This document shows positions 46,101 to 58,800 of a DNA stretch of 64,000 nt, one piece after another. Source of the stretch: Pleodorina starrii (lineage: Eukaryota; Chlorophyta; Chlorophyceae; Chlamydomonadales; Volvocaceae); NCBI GenBank assembly GCA_030267565.1, contig BRXU01000027.1:667001-731000 (forward strand), given 5' to 3'. Position 1 is the stretch's first letter. Each line of letters opens with the position of its first letter. A program made the translations under genes and the position numbers. The notes under the pieces were generated by a model. The model was given only the letters and a program-made list of their open reading frames with translations. It did not search any database and was not told the DNA's origin.

Positions 46101-48174
46101 CTCCAGCTCCTGTCGCTGCCGCTGCGCCTGTCGCCGCGCCGCGCGCTCGCGTTCCGCCACCTCCGCCTCCGCAGCTGCCTCGTGCGCCGCCCGCCGCGCC
46201 TCCTCCTCCTCCAGCGGCGTCAGGACCTGCCGCAGCCTCTCCATCTCCGCCGCCCTCTCGCGCCCCCAGCTGTCGCACGGCGCCAGGACCATGTCGGCGC
46301 CGCCGCCGCCCGGCTTGGGCCGCAGACCCCGGCAGGCGATGCCCCTGCCCAGCTCCTCATACATAACCGCCACGCTGATGAAAGCCATCCTGCGCGCGGG
46401 GAGCGAGGGGAGAGAGGGAGGGGTGATCAAACATCAAAGCGCAGCATGAGAAGAGGAGGTTGGGGAGGAGCTAGGTCCCGCCAGGTCCCGCTTGAGTCGC
46501 GTCGTGGTGGCGCCGCTTGGCGGTGGATGCGTTGCCCCCATCGATCCACGTCACCTACCTTCCGGGCGGCCGGGACAGGAAGTGCTTCGCGAACAGCTCG
46601 TCCAGCTGCACCGTCGTCCAGCCGAACTGCAGCAGCTGCTGCCGCGTCAGCTCCCCGGCGGCGGCACCACACCCCGGCGCGGCCGCCTGGCCGGAGGCCC
46701 CCGGCCCCGGCGCCGGCCGGCCCACAACGCGCGGGGGCCCCTGCTGGGTGCGCGCCTCGGCCTCGGCCCCCGGGCGATGGTTGTTGTTGTGATGGTTGTT
46801 GTTGTGGTGGTTGTGGTGGGCTGCCCTCACGCAGTCGTCCCACGCCCGCGACATCGCCAGCGCCAGCACCGCCCGCACTCGCAGCTCCTTGTGCTTCACG
46901 TCACTGCTGGGCTGCGGCTGCAGACACGCTTCCAGCGCCGTGGCCGCCGCCGCTGCCGCGTCGGCCGCCGCCGCCGCCGGCTGTCGGAACTGCTGCTGCG
47001 GCGGCGGCGGCTCCGGCGTGCTCTGCGGCGCGCCTGGGGCCGTCCAGGGCCCGGCCTGGGGGCCGGCTGCCGGAGCCGGGGGCGGCGCCGCCGCAGACAG
47101 CGGCACGGCCGGGACCTGTGCGATGGGCTCAAGCGCAATTAATCGCGACAGACCGGCCGGCGGCGCGGCGACCGGTAGCGGCGGCGGCCGCGACGGTGTG
47201 GACGGCGGCTCTGCCGCCTTCGGTAGTGCCTCCGGCACGCAACCGGGGGCTTGGGTCAGTGGCATCCGACTGATTACGGGCTGGGGCCACTGGCCGGAAA
47301 CGACCGGCAGCGGGGGGCAGTCCTGCGCGGAGGGGCTCGGCATTGCGGGCGGCAGCTGGGCCGGCGCCGGCGCCGGCGGCGGCGGCGCGCACGCGGGTGG
47401 GGGGTGCGGCATCGCCGCCGGTGGCAGTGGCTGAAGCGGCGGCGCCGCAGCAGTGGGTGCCGATGGGTACAGCGTCACTGGCGGCGCGTCCGCGCCAACT
47501 GGCGGCGCAGGTAGGGACGGCACCGAGGGCACCGGCTGATGCGGCGTCGCCTGCGGAAACGTCGCCGGCGCCGAAAGCGAGGCCGCAGGCGGGCACGCCC
47601 GCGGCGGCGGCGGCGCAGGCCTGCAGGTGGTGTTGACCTTGGCTTCGCCTGACGTCACGGCGCCCCAGGGCCGCTTGGCAGGGTTGGTGGGCGGTGGCGG
47701 CGCAGCCGCGGCGGCTGTTCCGCGTGCTCCAGCGGTGGCAGCGGTGGCGGCCGAGATGACAGCTATGGCGGGAGGAATGGGGTCTGCTGGCAGATCGGGC
47801 CGGGGGCCCGCCTGGTGCGCTTCCGCGCCCGTCGAGACCGAGTCGAGCGAGACACGGCTGCTGGCGGACAGTATCCCGGAGTTCACCGGCTCCAGGCGCG
47901 GCTGCTCGCGCGCATGTGTTTGCCAGTGACTTGACTTCGAGCGCAGGTAGGCGGGCAGGCGACTGTGGTCGAAGGTGTTGCTGTTGACGGCCCGGAATAT
48001 GGCGACCGCTTTGGGATCTGTCAAGACGGGGTGCCGGTCGCTGGGATTGCCCTGGGCATCATGATTCGCGTTGCCGTCGCTGGCTGGTTTAGAACCGGAA
48101 ACGGCTGGCGCGTCGCGACTTTTGGCCGCAGCGTTCTGAGGAGCGTAGCGCTCCGCCGGCCCCGACCGCCGCAT
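43146..48174 (-). CDS. Unrecognised low-complexity protein, 4 exons, about 1338 aa
   Basis: Predicted exons are 48174-46559, 46389-45969, 45392-43512 and 43244-43146; junction phases agree and an in-frame TAA precedes the ATG. Non-repetitive islands sit in otherwise Pro/Ala/Gln-rich sequence. They are residues about 50-85 (AVAIFRAVNSNTFDHSRLPAYLRS), about 440-540 (HKELRVRAVLALAMSRAWDD, then LLQFGWTTVQLDELFAKHFLS), the start of exon 2 (MAFISVAVMYEELGRGIACRG), the start of exon 3 (LREILCRTRMYLRMKLRPQL) and the C terminus (RIDQWALPQ...GCGSCWQVTGYREAQ|IAASSWGPTREAAIQALRQ). A basic/acidic helix rich in Glu and Arg lies in exon 2. I do not recognise the family; transcription- or RNA-related scaffolding is possible but unsupported. 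Confidence 0.65.
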
Positions 48175-49830
48175 CGACAGCGGCTGGACTAATTATGCGG
48201 AAGATTGATTGCTTCAATGCCTTCCTGTGGGGAGGGCATGACACATCCCGGCTCGTGACGCGTTAATAACACCCTTTGACCCTCCGGGCCAGAGCGTATG
48301 GCAACACGATCGTGGACAGCTATAATACTAAAAGATTGTAAAAAAGCCTACCTGTGTTGACAAGTAAGGTTAGGGTGCGGCAAGACAACGAGCCTTCTGC
48401 TCAGAGTCCCGCCATCGAGTGTCGCTTGGCAAGAACGCGTCTACCCTACGTCAACACAGATGCCTTTAAATCTGTAATAGCATCTGCACCATTCAAGAGT
48501 ACGCCGGTAGGCTGGTAGCCCGAGATCGGGCGTTCTCACTGCACCGTAGATACTAGCAAGGTTGATACGGGACGAAGGCGGTAAATGGGATAACCCTTTC
48601 TAAACCCGAAACGAAACACAAGTACATTAAGAAGTTCTTCGTGGCCTTTCGCCCCTGAAAAGTTGTAATAAAATGACGCCCTCCTTGGGCGCCGTACAGT
48701 AAGTACACCGGCTGTCAACTGAACAACCATTACTCTCACAGGGCAACGTTCGCGCAACCGTCAGCCGTCGGACGGGCTTGAGGTTCTTCTTACCATGTCA
48801 CCGGGCCACGCACACCGTAACCAGCCCGCACCTTAAAAGAGGAGGAAACCCTCCCCTCCCCACCACACACACGCACACACGTATCCTATGTGCCGTGCAG
48901 CACCACACTGCATGCTTACACTTTCGCACGACCACCCCGGCCGTGTGGAAGGGTCTGGCGGACCCAGATCGGGGGCCAAATCGGCTTGCCCGGGCCCCGA
49001 AGCCCCCGTCTCCCGGGAGCGTCCGAGGCGGCATGCCGTGACAGGTGAAACCCACACCCGCATCAGCTGTGATAAGACTGATAAGACTGATAAGACTGAT
49101 AAGACTGATAAGACTGATAAGAGCTGTGCATGCGTAAAGGGAGCAAGCTGCCACGTTGGGAGCGTTTCTGCTATGCCGCCGGACCCCACAGCCCGGCAGG
49201 GTGCTTAGACGTACGCTTACCAGCTTACAACCGACCAGTGGCTCGCGTTCCAGCGTCGAAGGAGTTCAGATGGGACTACGGCGGAGGGCCGGCAGCTCCT
49301 ACACCCCACGCCTTCTCGCACCACCTCGCCCTATGACCGCATGCTGGCCCCCAACTGATGGCCCGAAACATGACAAGGACGATCCCGCACCACAATCGTT
49401 ATGCGATGTGGGACGTCCTGGAAGGGGCACACGCTTATAGGGGCGTCGCCCAGAACTCCTTGCACAGGGCCGTACCGCTCGTTCCCATACCCATATATAT
49501 TATCGGAACATGGCCAGAGCAACCGGATACTCGGGGGCCCTCCTTGCACTGTAGCGGAGCGGCCACCGTCTGTAGACGTCATTTTTGGTTTGTGCCCAAG
49601 TCCGGCACCGCGCACACCGCAGGCGCCGCATGTACTGTAGGCGCTCACCTATATTTTCTACTTACCAACTTCATAAGATGCAGGCTTTATTCTTCGCTAC
49701 TTCCTCTAAATCATGACCTGTAATATTACAAGTTCAGCCGCCATGACTCGTGTTAACAAATAAGACAGAAGACGGGCTTAATAACTGCCAAGGGATGACT
49801 TGTATGCACCGATAGCAAAAGGGGATTCAA
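48175..49830. other. Intergenic between divergent genes
   Basis: This holds the promoters of the minus-strand low-complexity gene and the plus-strand TFIIIC gene. It contains the GATAAGACT minisatellite at 49071-49122. No gene recognised. Confidence 0.55.
49071..49122. repeat. 9-bp tandem repeat (GATAAGACT, about 5.7 copies)
   Basis: Perfect copies of a 9-base unit; it contains GATAAG words in series. Confidence 0.9.
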
Positions 49831-52800
49831 ATGGATGCCCTCCTGGCGGTTGCGGTGGAGGAGATAGCCTTGGAGGGCGTTGAAGGTGAGCATTTAGGTT
49901 GTGGGGCACCAGCACACGTTGACGGGACAAAGGGTAAATATATTTGAGGATATTTCATAAGCTGTGAGTGTAAGGCCAGCCTGGTCTGCCGGCAAGTGCG
50001 CGCGAACCCTGCCGCACCCCCCTCATCGCGTAGGCTGCACCGTGGAGTCACTATGGAGCCTTCTCGGCGCGCGGCTTCCTGTGGGCTCTATAACTTGCCT
50101 ACCGCCGCAACTCCAGGACATGCTATGGGGGCTTCTGGTGCAGCGTACGGAGGACATCTGTCTCTTCACGATGCCCAAGGGCAAAGAGTGGGTACCAGCG
50201 CTGGGCGTGGAGGGGTGCTGGCGTAGAGGGTGTTGGGGGTTGGAAAGGGCAACGTCGTTTTCAGCGGTGCTGCAAGGACACCCGGCGCCCCTAACCTCGT
50301 CACACCAGCCTTTCTCCACTCGCTGCCCCCAGCCTCGCCTCCTTGAAAATGCCTTCCAGCCCGATCCGGCATGGCAGAGACCGAGGGGGGGGGCATGGGT
50401 GCCGGGGGCGACACCTGCCGTTCGGCGGAGCCGTGGTGGGGGCGGAGCTTCCAGGACCGCCTGCCATTCCCCAGGACAGCAATCTGTGACCAGAGGCCGT
50501 GCGCCTCGCGGCACGGAGCGGGCAGGCGGGAGCCTATACGGTATACATCCCACCCCCCTCGGGCCTGCCGGGCACAGGGCCCGGACCCGGGCTACACGGC
50601 TGGAATGGGAGTGTAAGGATGTCAGCACGACGAGACCAGCACCACCCTAGGGCTAGCTGCGGGGGGCAAGTGTAACTCGCAGTCAGCGTGCCAGGGAGCG
50701 ATGCTGCGAGGGTGCTGTAGACCGGGGTTCTTCAGCAGGGCGGCCGATCTCCTCGCAACGGCCAGGCCAAGGCCGCCAAGGGGGTGGCGGGGTGGGGAAC
50801 GTCGCCCATGCAGACCCAATTCCCCCGTTCGGCTCTCGACCCGATGCGCACGCTCCTGCTCGCCTGTGCCTCGGCGCTCCGCGGCATTTCCATGTGTGCG
50901 TGTCCGCTCACGCTCAAAGTCTCGACCCCCCCCCCCCCTCCCCCCTCTTCTCCGCGACCATGCGGGGACGCCGGCGGCCGTGCGCCCGCGCAGGCAAGCA
51001 CAGCCGGCGGACGCGGAGGCTGAGGCGGGAGGTAAGAAGGCCAAGATGGCGCGCCTCAAGAAGAAGTTGGAGAACCTCCCGCTGGGCAACGCGATCATGG
51101 TGGGTGTTGGCTGCGGAGTATTGGTGCGCCAGAAGGACGCGGTGGGGTGCGGCGCGGCGCCGGGGTGCGGCGTGGCCCGTGCTGTATGGTGTCGGCTCCT
51201 TGCCCTGCCCTGCCTTGCCTTGCCTCCGCCGCAAAGCCCTGTGGCGCAGTCGATCTCTTTTACGTACTTGCGGGGGTATGGGCGGACGCAACGGTCGCCC
51301 CCCTTGGCGTGTGTGTGGGGTGGGAGGGGAGGGTTTCCGCGCTGCTCTGCCCCCGCCCCGCCCCTTCTCCCGTCTTCCCGTCCTTCCCACCCCATCCCCG
51401 TCCTTCCCGCTCCGCTGCTGCGGTTGGGGTACCGCCTTCATCGTCCCCTCTCCATCCGTGCCCTGCCAGGTCCCCCCGGATGACCCCCGGGTCAGGACCC
51501 ACGCCACGGCGGCCTCAAACGAAATTCGCCTGGCGGTGAGTATGGCGGCGCGTCCCGACGCACGCACGCGCACATGCATGCGCGTGTGAGGGGAGGGGAG
51601 GGAGGGGAGGGGTGGAGGGGTGGAGCACGGAGCAGATTTGGATGAGGACGACGGCGCACCGGAAACGTCCTGGGCTGCAGCTGACCCCCGCAGCAGGCCG
51701 GCAGCGTGGGGCATCCAACCCCCGCTTCACTCTTCGGCCCTCCTTCCTCCGCGGTCCCGTGCCGTGCCGTGCCGACTGGCTGCAGGCCTCCGAGGCGGTG
51801 CGCTTCTCCGTGCTGGGTGTGTACGAGATCCAGGACTCTCGCTTCCCGCTGAGTGAGAGCCAGCTGGCGGCGCTGGCGGTGGTGGGGCGCACTCGCTGGC
51901 GCGGCACCATCAACGCGGACCTGGCCAACCTGCTGGGAATAGCCTACCGCAACTTCTACTACATCGTAAAGGTGGGTGGCTGGATGGCTGCGTGGCTGGC
52001 TTGATAGGTGGGTGGGTGGGTGGCTGGATGAGTGAGGTAATGAAGAAGATACTGCAGCGGAGGGACGGAGACGATGTAAGCGAACGAGCCCAGGAGCCCG
52101 CAATGCTATCCAGCAGCAGGGCGGGTGGGGTGCAGGGGTGGTGAGGGGGTTAAGATCTTAGGACCCGCAGCGGCTTCAGGGATGGCTAGGGGGCTGGTTG
52201 CTGCAATCCCAGTACCGATTTCGCCTGGCGCTCAACCCCCGATCCCCCCCCCTCCTTGCCGCCCCCGCCTCGTTGCCACCACCACGGCGGCGGCGCTCCG
52301 TCCCCTCCCTTCCCTCCCCTCCCCTTCCCTTCCCCTCCCCGCTCCTCCTCCTCCCAGAACCTGGAGACCCGCAAGCTGGTTGTTAAGAACCCGGTGGTGT
52401 TTGCGCCGCCGGGCGCCTCTGTCACCGTGTCGTCCGTGCTGCACCTGCCCCGCTTCCAACCGGCAGTCAAGCTGGGTCCCGGACAGATGTTCAAGGTGAG
52501 GTGCGCTGGCCGAAGATGATGGCGGCGATGACGATGCTGTGCTTGCGCCCTTCGGAACGCACACACGCGCCCTCACGCCCTTACCCTCGCCCCCAACCCC
52601 CAACCCCTGCCTATCCGTGGATAACCCCCAGCCCCCCCAAACCCCTTTCCGCTGCGTCTGTCACCCCCTATCAGCTTACCATCAGCCTGGTTGGACTGTC
52701 TCCACTCTCTGTCCCAGTTACCCCTACCCCCCTTTTCGTCCTACCTCCTCAATCCCAGCCTTCTCATCCTTTGATGTACTCTAAACTGCATGGTCACACA

Positions 52801-55800
52801 CACACACATACACACACACTCCCTCACCCTCACCCCCTCTCCAGACCGTGGACGCGGTTCGCGGCATGGAGGTGGCCACCTACGTGCTGCAGGACGACAA
52901 CATGTACATGCGGCTGGTGTGCAGCACCATTGCGGAGACGGCGGAGCGGGTGGTGGTGGAGTCGGACCTCAAGCTGGTGTGCGGGTTCCGGGGCACGCGC
53001 GGACACCGGCTGTGGAGGAGGCTGCGGGTGGGTGGGTGGGGACGTGCGGACGTGCGGGGTGGGGTGGGGTGGGGGCGATGGAACAGTTTTGCTTAGAATA
53101 GACACGCACGGCGGAGGGCGGAGGTCAAGTAAGGAGAAGCGTTAATTTGGGGGGGGGCAGGATGAGGGGTCGAGAACTGGGTTCGTGTGTAGGGTTTGCT
53201 TGCTCCGTTCCACCGCTGTGGTCCCAGCTTTCCATCCCTTCCCGCCGCCCGCCGCCCCGCCCCCTGCCTTCCCCCCGGCCCCCGCCTCCACAGCGCAAGA
53301 TGGAGGACCTGGGCTACCTGGCGTTTGAGACATGCCGCGTGCGCGATCGGCTGGTGCCGTGCGTGCGACTGCTCAAGGACTGGAAGCCGCCCGCCTCGGC
53401 GGACCGGGACGACGCAGAGGCGGGCGGGGAAGGTGGGCCGTGTCGGGGGGGGGCGCGACACGGGGGTGGGGTGGGAGCTGGATGCGGGGCTGCGGAAAGG
53501 GGGGGTGGTGTTGGGTCGGGGTGGCACCCAGTTCATGGCAGGTCGGGCGGGAGGTTTATCGTACATGCCAATACGCGCGTTGGGGCTGCCTGAGGTCGCT
53601 GGCCCCACTTGCCTGGTCGCCAGTCGCCGCGCCACCTGGTAGCTTCCTGGATGCACGCACTGCACAGCAACGGGCGGGTCGGACGGTTCCAGTGCTCTAT
53701 CGTAAGCGGCCTGTCTGGTGTTGCTGGTGTACCTGGTATGGACCGTTGGGGTGACCGAATGAAGACGCGCTCGTGCATCGTGCATCGCGCTCTTACGCAG
53801 ATGGCGAGGAGGGCGATGTGGAGGACGTGGAGGGCGGCGGCAGCATCCACGTGAACGAGCTATCCCTGGAGCGGCAGCTGCTGGAGGGGGTGCTGTCCGC
53901 GGGGCCGGACGGGGTGCTCAACCACGAGCTGTTCTCAAAGCTGGGGGTCAGCTCCAAGGTGTACGGCACAAAGTGAGTGGGTGTACGGCACAATGTGGTT
54001 CTTTCCTCCTTGAGCCGTCCTCCTCCTGGTCATAAGAGGAAATGGTTTTGCAGCGCCCTTACAGCTCATCCCCCTCGATACCAATCTCGGCTACTGTATA
54101 CCCGGACGGACGTGATGGTTCTCATCACGGGGGTTGGCTGCTGCAACCAGATCCAAAGACCCATACCCCTCGCACCCCCCTCGTTCTCCCGCTCCGCCCC
54201 CTCCTCCGCCTCCTCCTCCTTCCCCAGGCTGGTCGAGATCATCAAGCGCTACAACCTGCAGGTCACCGTCGTCAACCGGGGTCGCGCCGTCCTCAACCGC
54301 CTGGTGGCCCCGCCGGAGCTGCTGGCGGCGGCAGGGCACATCCTGCCGCCGCCGGCGCCGCCGCTGGCGCTGGCGCCTGCGGCCGCACCTGCCACTGCCA
54401 CTGCCGCGCCTGCCAATGCCGCGGATGCGCAGGAGGGCGCCGCCTTGAAGGAGGGCGCCGCGGGGCCGTCGGGAGGGCCCGCCGCCGCGCAGGCGGAGGG
54501 AGCGTCCGCGGCGGCGGTGGCGGCAGCGGAGTCGGGGGCCCTCTTGGTTTCTTCCGCCAAGCGCAAGGGGAAGGCGGCGGCGAAGACGCCGGCCAAGGCC
54601 GGCCCCTCGAAGACGCCTCGCAAGGCAGCGGCATCGGCGGGCAAGGGCAGAGGCAAGGGCGCAGCCGCGGCCGCGGCCGCCGCCGCCGCCGCTTCTGCTT
54701 CCGCGGTCGTCGAGTCTCCGGCAGGGCGGCCGCGGCGCTCAGCGGCCGTTAAGGCGAGTGCGGGCGCGGCGGCGGCGCTGAAGGCCCTGGGCGGCGACGG
54801 CGGCGGCGACAGCGACGACGAATACGACGCGGAGGAGGATGAGGAGCGGGAGGCGAAGGAGGGCGACAGCAGCAGCATCGGAGAGGAGATCGAGGATGAG
54901 GAGGAAGAGGAGGAGGAGGAGGAGGGTGGCGACGAGGAGACGAGTGAGGAGATGGAGGCCGAGGCGGCGGCGGAGCCGCGGCGCGGCGGCGGCGCCGGCC
55001 GAGGCGGTCGGGGCCGCGGCCGCGGCCGCGGCCGGCCGCCCAAGCGGCCGCGGTTGACGGAGGCGGAGGATTCGCCGGCCCTGGTGCCGGGTAGGGCTGC
55101 ACCGCCCGCAGCGGCGCCGGCAACATCAGCACAGGCGGCAGGCGCTGTTGTTCCGGCGGCGGCGGCAGGGGCCGTGGCGCCGGCGGCGCCAGGGGCCGTG
55201 TTGGTGACTGGCGGGGGCGAGGGGGCCGGGGGCGCCGGAGCCAAGGAGCGGAAGCCACACTGGACGAAGGTCATTGTAAGTGGCGACACGGGGGGCGGAG
55301 CGGGGTCGGGGGGGTGCGCTAGCAGGCTCTGCGGCGGCTGTGCGGCGGCCGCACCAGGAGTGCACGGTCGCGGGCAAATCCGACCCGCCGCAGGAAAGCC
55401 TGGCAAACCCGACCTGCGGCTTGCCTGCCTGTCCTACCTGATACTAACTAACTAACTAATCAACTAACAATTTACTAACGAACCTGCCGGCCGGAAGGGC
55501 TAGCATGTGCGACACCGTCCGGCCTCCCGTCCGGCTCCCCCCGGCCTCCCCACCTCAGCCGTCGCCTCGCTTACTTCGCCGCGACGCTCGTCCTTGCCTC
55601 ATCACCACCCCACGCACCGTCCTCACCGCCCCTCCCCCGGGTCCGTTCGCTAACGCCGTCTCCGTCTCCGCTGCGGTATCTTCTTTTTGCCCCTTCCCCC
55701 TCGCCTCCCCTCCGCGCACTCAGACGCTCAAGACGGAGGACCGGCTGCGGCTGCTGGTGGATCACCTCCAAAAGCACCGCTTCATCTCGAGGGTGCAGGT

Positions 55801-58800
55801 ACGTCCGCGTGTGAGCGTGAGCGTGCGCGTGCCGGGCGGACCCCAGTGGTGAGCTCCAGAGGCGGCAGGGGGCGTTGCGGGGATGAGCCGGCCGCGGCGC
55901 GACGAGGGCCTGGCTCGCTCCTTCGGGCTGCTGGTGCTGGTGGTGGTGGTGCTGCGGGAGTCGGGGGCTGGTGGCTGGGCGGTACAGCTGGAGCCGCGGC
56001 CCCGCCTGATCCCGCATTGCTCTCCTTGGGGCATGGGGCACGGGAGCGCGGCGCCTTGCTTGCCCCCATCCCCACCCCCACCCCTCTCCCCCCCCCCTCA
56101 CACACCTTCCCACCGCCCGCAACGCCTGCACCACACCACCTGCCCCTGACCCACCTCCCCCCCGGCCGCCGCCTCCCCCTCACCATTCCTAAAACCCTAA
56201 AACACCGAACAGGTGCGTCGGCTGGTGATGGAGTGGGAGAGCGCCGCCAGCGGCAAGCCCATCCCCAACAGCCAGGCCGGTCCCGACATCAAGACCATCC
56301 GCCGCCTCATGGAGAGGCTGGCGCAGTCGGGCAAGGCCAAGCTCATACGCGTGGAGACGCCGGGCTTCCTGGGGGACAACCGGCCGGTGAGAGGGAGGGG
56401 GGGCAGCGGAGGGGCAGGGCGGGGGGTGACGGCGGTGGATGCGGCCGGGGAGGGGGGCCGGAGGCGGCTGTGGCGCGGTATTAGGCCGGGCAGCTGGGGA
56501 AGCTGCATGTACATGCTCAGATGTGCGCCCGGATGTACTCTTGGGGGTTCCACTCCCGCTTGCCTGCACCGCCTCCTCCTCCCCCTCCCCCATCGCTGCG
56601 GTTTCACGCCGATACGGTGCGGTGCGGTCCGATATGAAGCATTTCCGCGCCGCCTCAACGCGCCCCGGCACTGCCCCCCATCCAGATTGTTATATAAAGG
56701 AGCATATCACTCCCTGACCCCCCCCCCAGATCGACACGCTGCTCCGGCCCGACCTGGAGCTCACCCCCGAGCTGCTGGACGAGATCCGCAAGCAGATGGC
56801 GCTGTTCGAGCGGCGGCTGCGATCCGAGTGCTGCCGGAAGGCGCTGGCGGCGCGAAAGACCGCCGCCATGATTGACTACCCGATCGGCAACTTGCTGCCG
56901 GAGGCGGTGGTGGCGGCGGCGGCGGCAGCGGGATCCGCGGCGGCGGCGGCGGTGGTGGCGGCAGGCGGCGGCGGAGGAGGGGGAGAAGGGGGGGACGCGG
57001 CGGCGGAGGCGGAGGGAGCGGGGGGCTTGGAGGGGGTTGCGGACACGCTCGACGAGACGACTCACGGGCTGCTGAGGTGGGGCCGCGAGCGGGGTGGGGT
57101 GGGGTGGGGTGGGGTGGGGTGGGGGTGAGGTTTGCGGTCGGGGTTTGTGTTCGTTTGCTAGTATGCTAGTAAAGCGAAATGTGGGGAGATGGGGTTGGGG
57201 CGCGGTGGGGGCCTGTGGCAGGTGTGTCGGCAGCCGTATGATAGGAACGATGGGGGAGCGCGTGGACTTCCCCATTCACCTCGTCCACCTCCACCTCACC
57301 CAGCCCTTGGAAGGACCCCTTCAAGGGGCTCCGTAAGTGGGGCCCCTTCAACCCCCAACTCGGACTGCCTTTCTTATCGGACCGCCCGGACTGCCGCACC
57401 CCCTGCCCTCGGGCAACAACCCGCAGGGCCGCGGGCCTGCAGTCCGCCGACAATGAGCCGGCAGCGCGCGCCGCCGCCGGGGCCGCCGCCGGGGCCGGCC
57501 GGGCCGGCGGCGCCGGAGGCGCCGCAGGCGTCCGGCGTCCCGGCGGCATCTCCCCCGAGGCCGCTGCCCACCTGCGCATCGGCCGCGGCGTGAGCCTCTT
57601 CCGCGCGGTGCACAATGAGGCCACTGCGCGCTCCGTGGAGAACGGACTCATCCCCGCCAAGATGGTGCGTGTGCGCCTGCTGCACTTCCTCATCGCCAAG
57701 CTAGTGGGTGAGCGGGGACGAGGGGCGGGGCGGGGCGTAGCGGGGCGGGGCGGGGCGGGGCGGGGTGGGGTAGTTTGCCGCACTGAGACCAGCTGGGACG
57801 CGCTGCCTCGCTGACGTAGACACCTGTCCCGCTGCTGTGGGTGGTCCTGCTGCCTCCACGACCGAAGCCAGCGTCCAACGGTCATGTAGCTTCGGGGCTG
57901 GCTCGACGACTGCCGGCCTCGCCCTCGTCCTTCACCTTGACATCTGGACGTGCCGTTCATCTGGGCTTGTCTTGACTATGGGCTCTTGCCGCCCTTCATC
58001 CCCCGCACGTATTTACCGTCCTCGGGCTCCGGCCTATCCGTGGATCTCCTGCCCCTCCCCCCCCTGCTGCGGTGTCCCAGGCCTGGGCGGCTTCGACGCG
58101 GACCCGCTGGCGTCCGTGGACCCCGACCCCGCCGGCATGCCCCACATGCCCCTCAGCCTGGGCGAGGAGGTGCTCAGCCTGGCCTCCGCCACGGAGCGCT
58201 CCAGGGTGGCCTTTGCCTTCGGCGCAATGAAGGGATCGGGGGCGCCAGCGGACCAGCAGCAGCAGCGGCAGCGGCAGCAGCAGCAGCAGCAACAGCAGGC
58301 TGGGGCAGCAGGGGCGGCGGCTGAGGGCGGCGAGGGCGCCGACGCGGCGGCGGGAGGGGGGCCGGGCGCGGGTGGTGGGGCGGGTGCGGGGGCGGGGCAG
58401 GACGCGGCGGCGTCGCTGCGCCACCTGAGCGTGCGGCGGCTTTGGAGCATCATGCCGCTGAGTGTGGCGCTGCAGGTGCTGGGCAGCACCTCCCGGCGGG
58501 CCCCCGAGGAGCTGGCGAGGCTGTGCGAGAGCGGCGCCACGCTGGGCTCGCTCACGGCCGAGCAGGTACGATACGGTAGCGGGCGGCGGCACGGTGAGGT
58601 GCGGTGGTGATGCGGCAGCGGGCGGCACGGTGCGCACTGCAGGCGTGTGCGTGTGCGTGTGCGTGGCGAGCATGGGGCCCACCCGGGCTCGTCTGCGCGC
58701 CGGCTCTAGCGCCGCCACCACGCCCTCAACGGCTTTTCCGTCCCTGCACCCGGCCCCAGCACCCAGCGTCCACCCATGTTGCTGAAGACTGTGGGCGGCC

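Noticed and set aside
54249..55406. 385-codon minus-strand frame
   Set aside because: Antisense to the low-complexity insertion of the TFIIIC exon.
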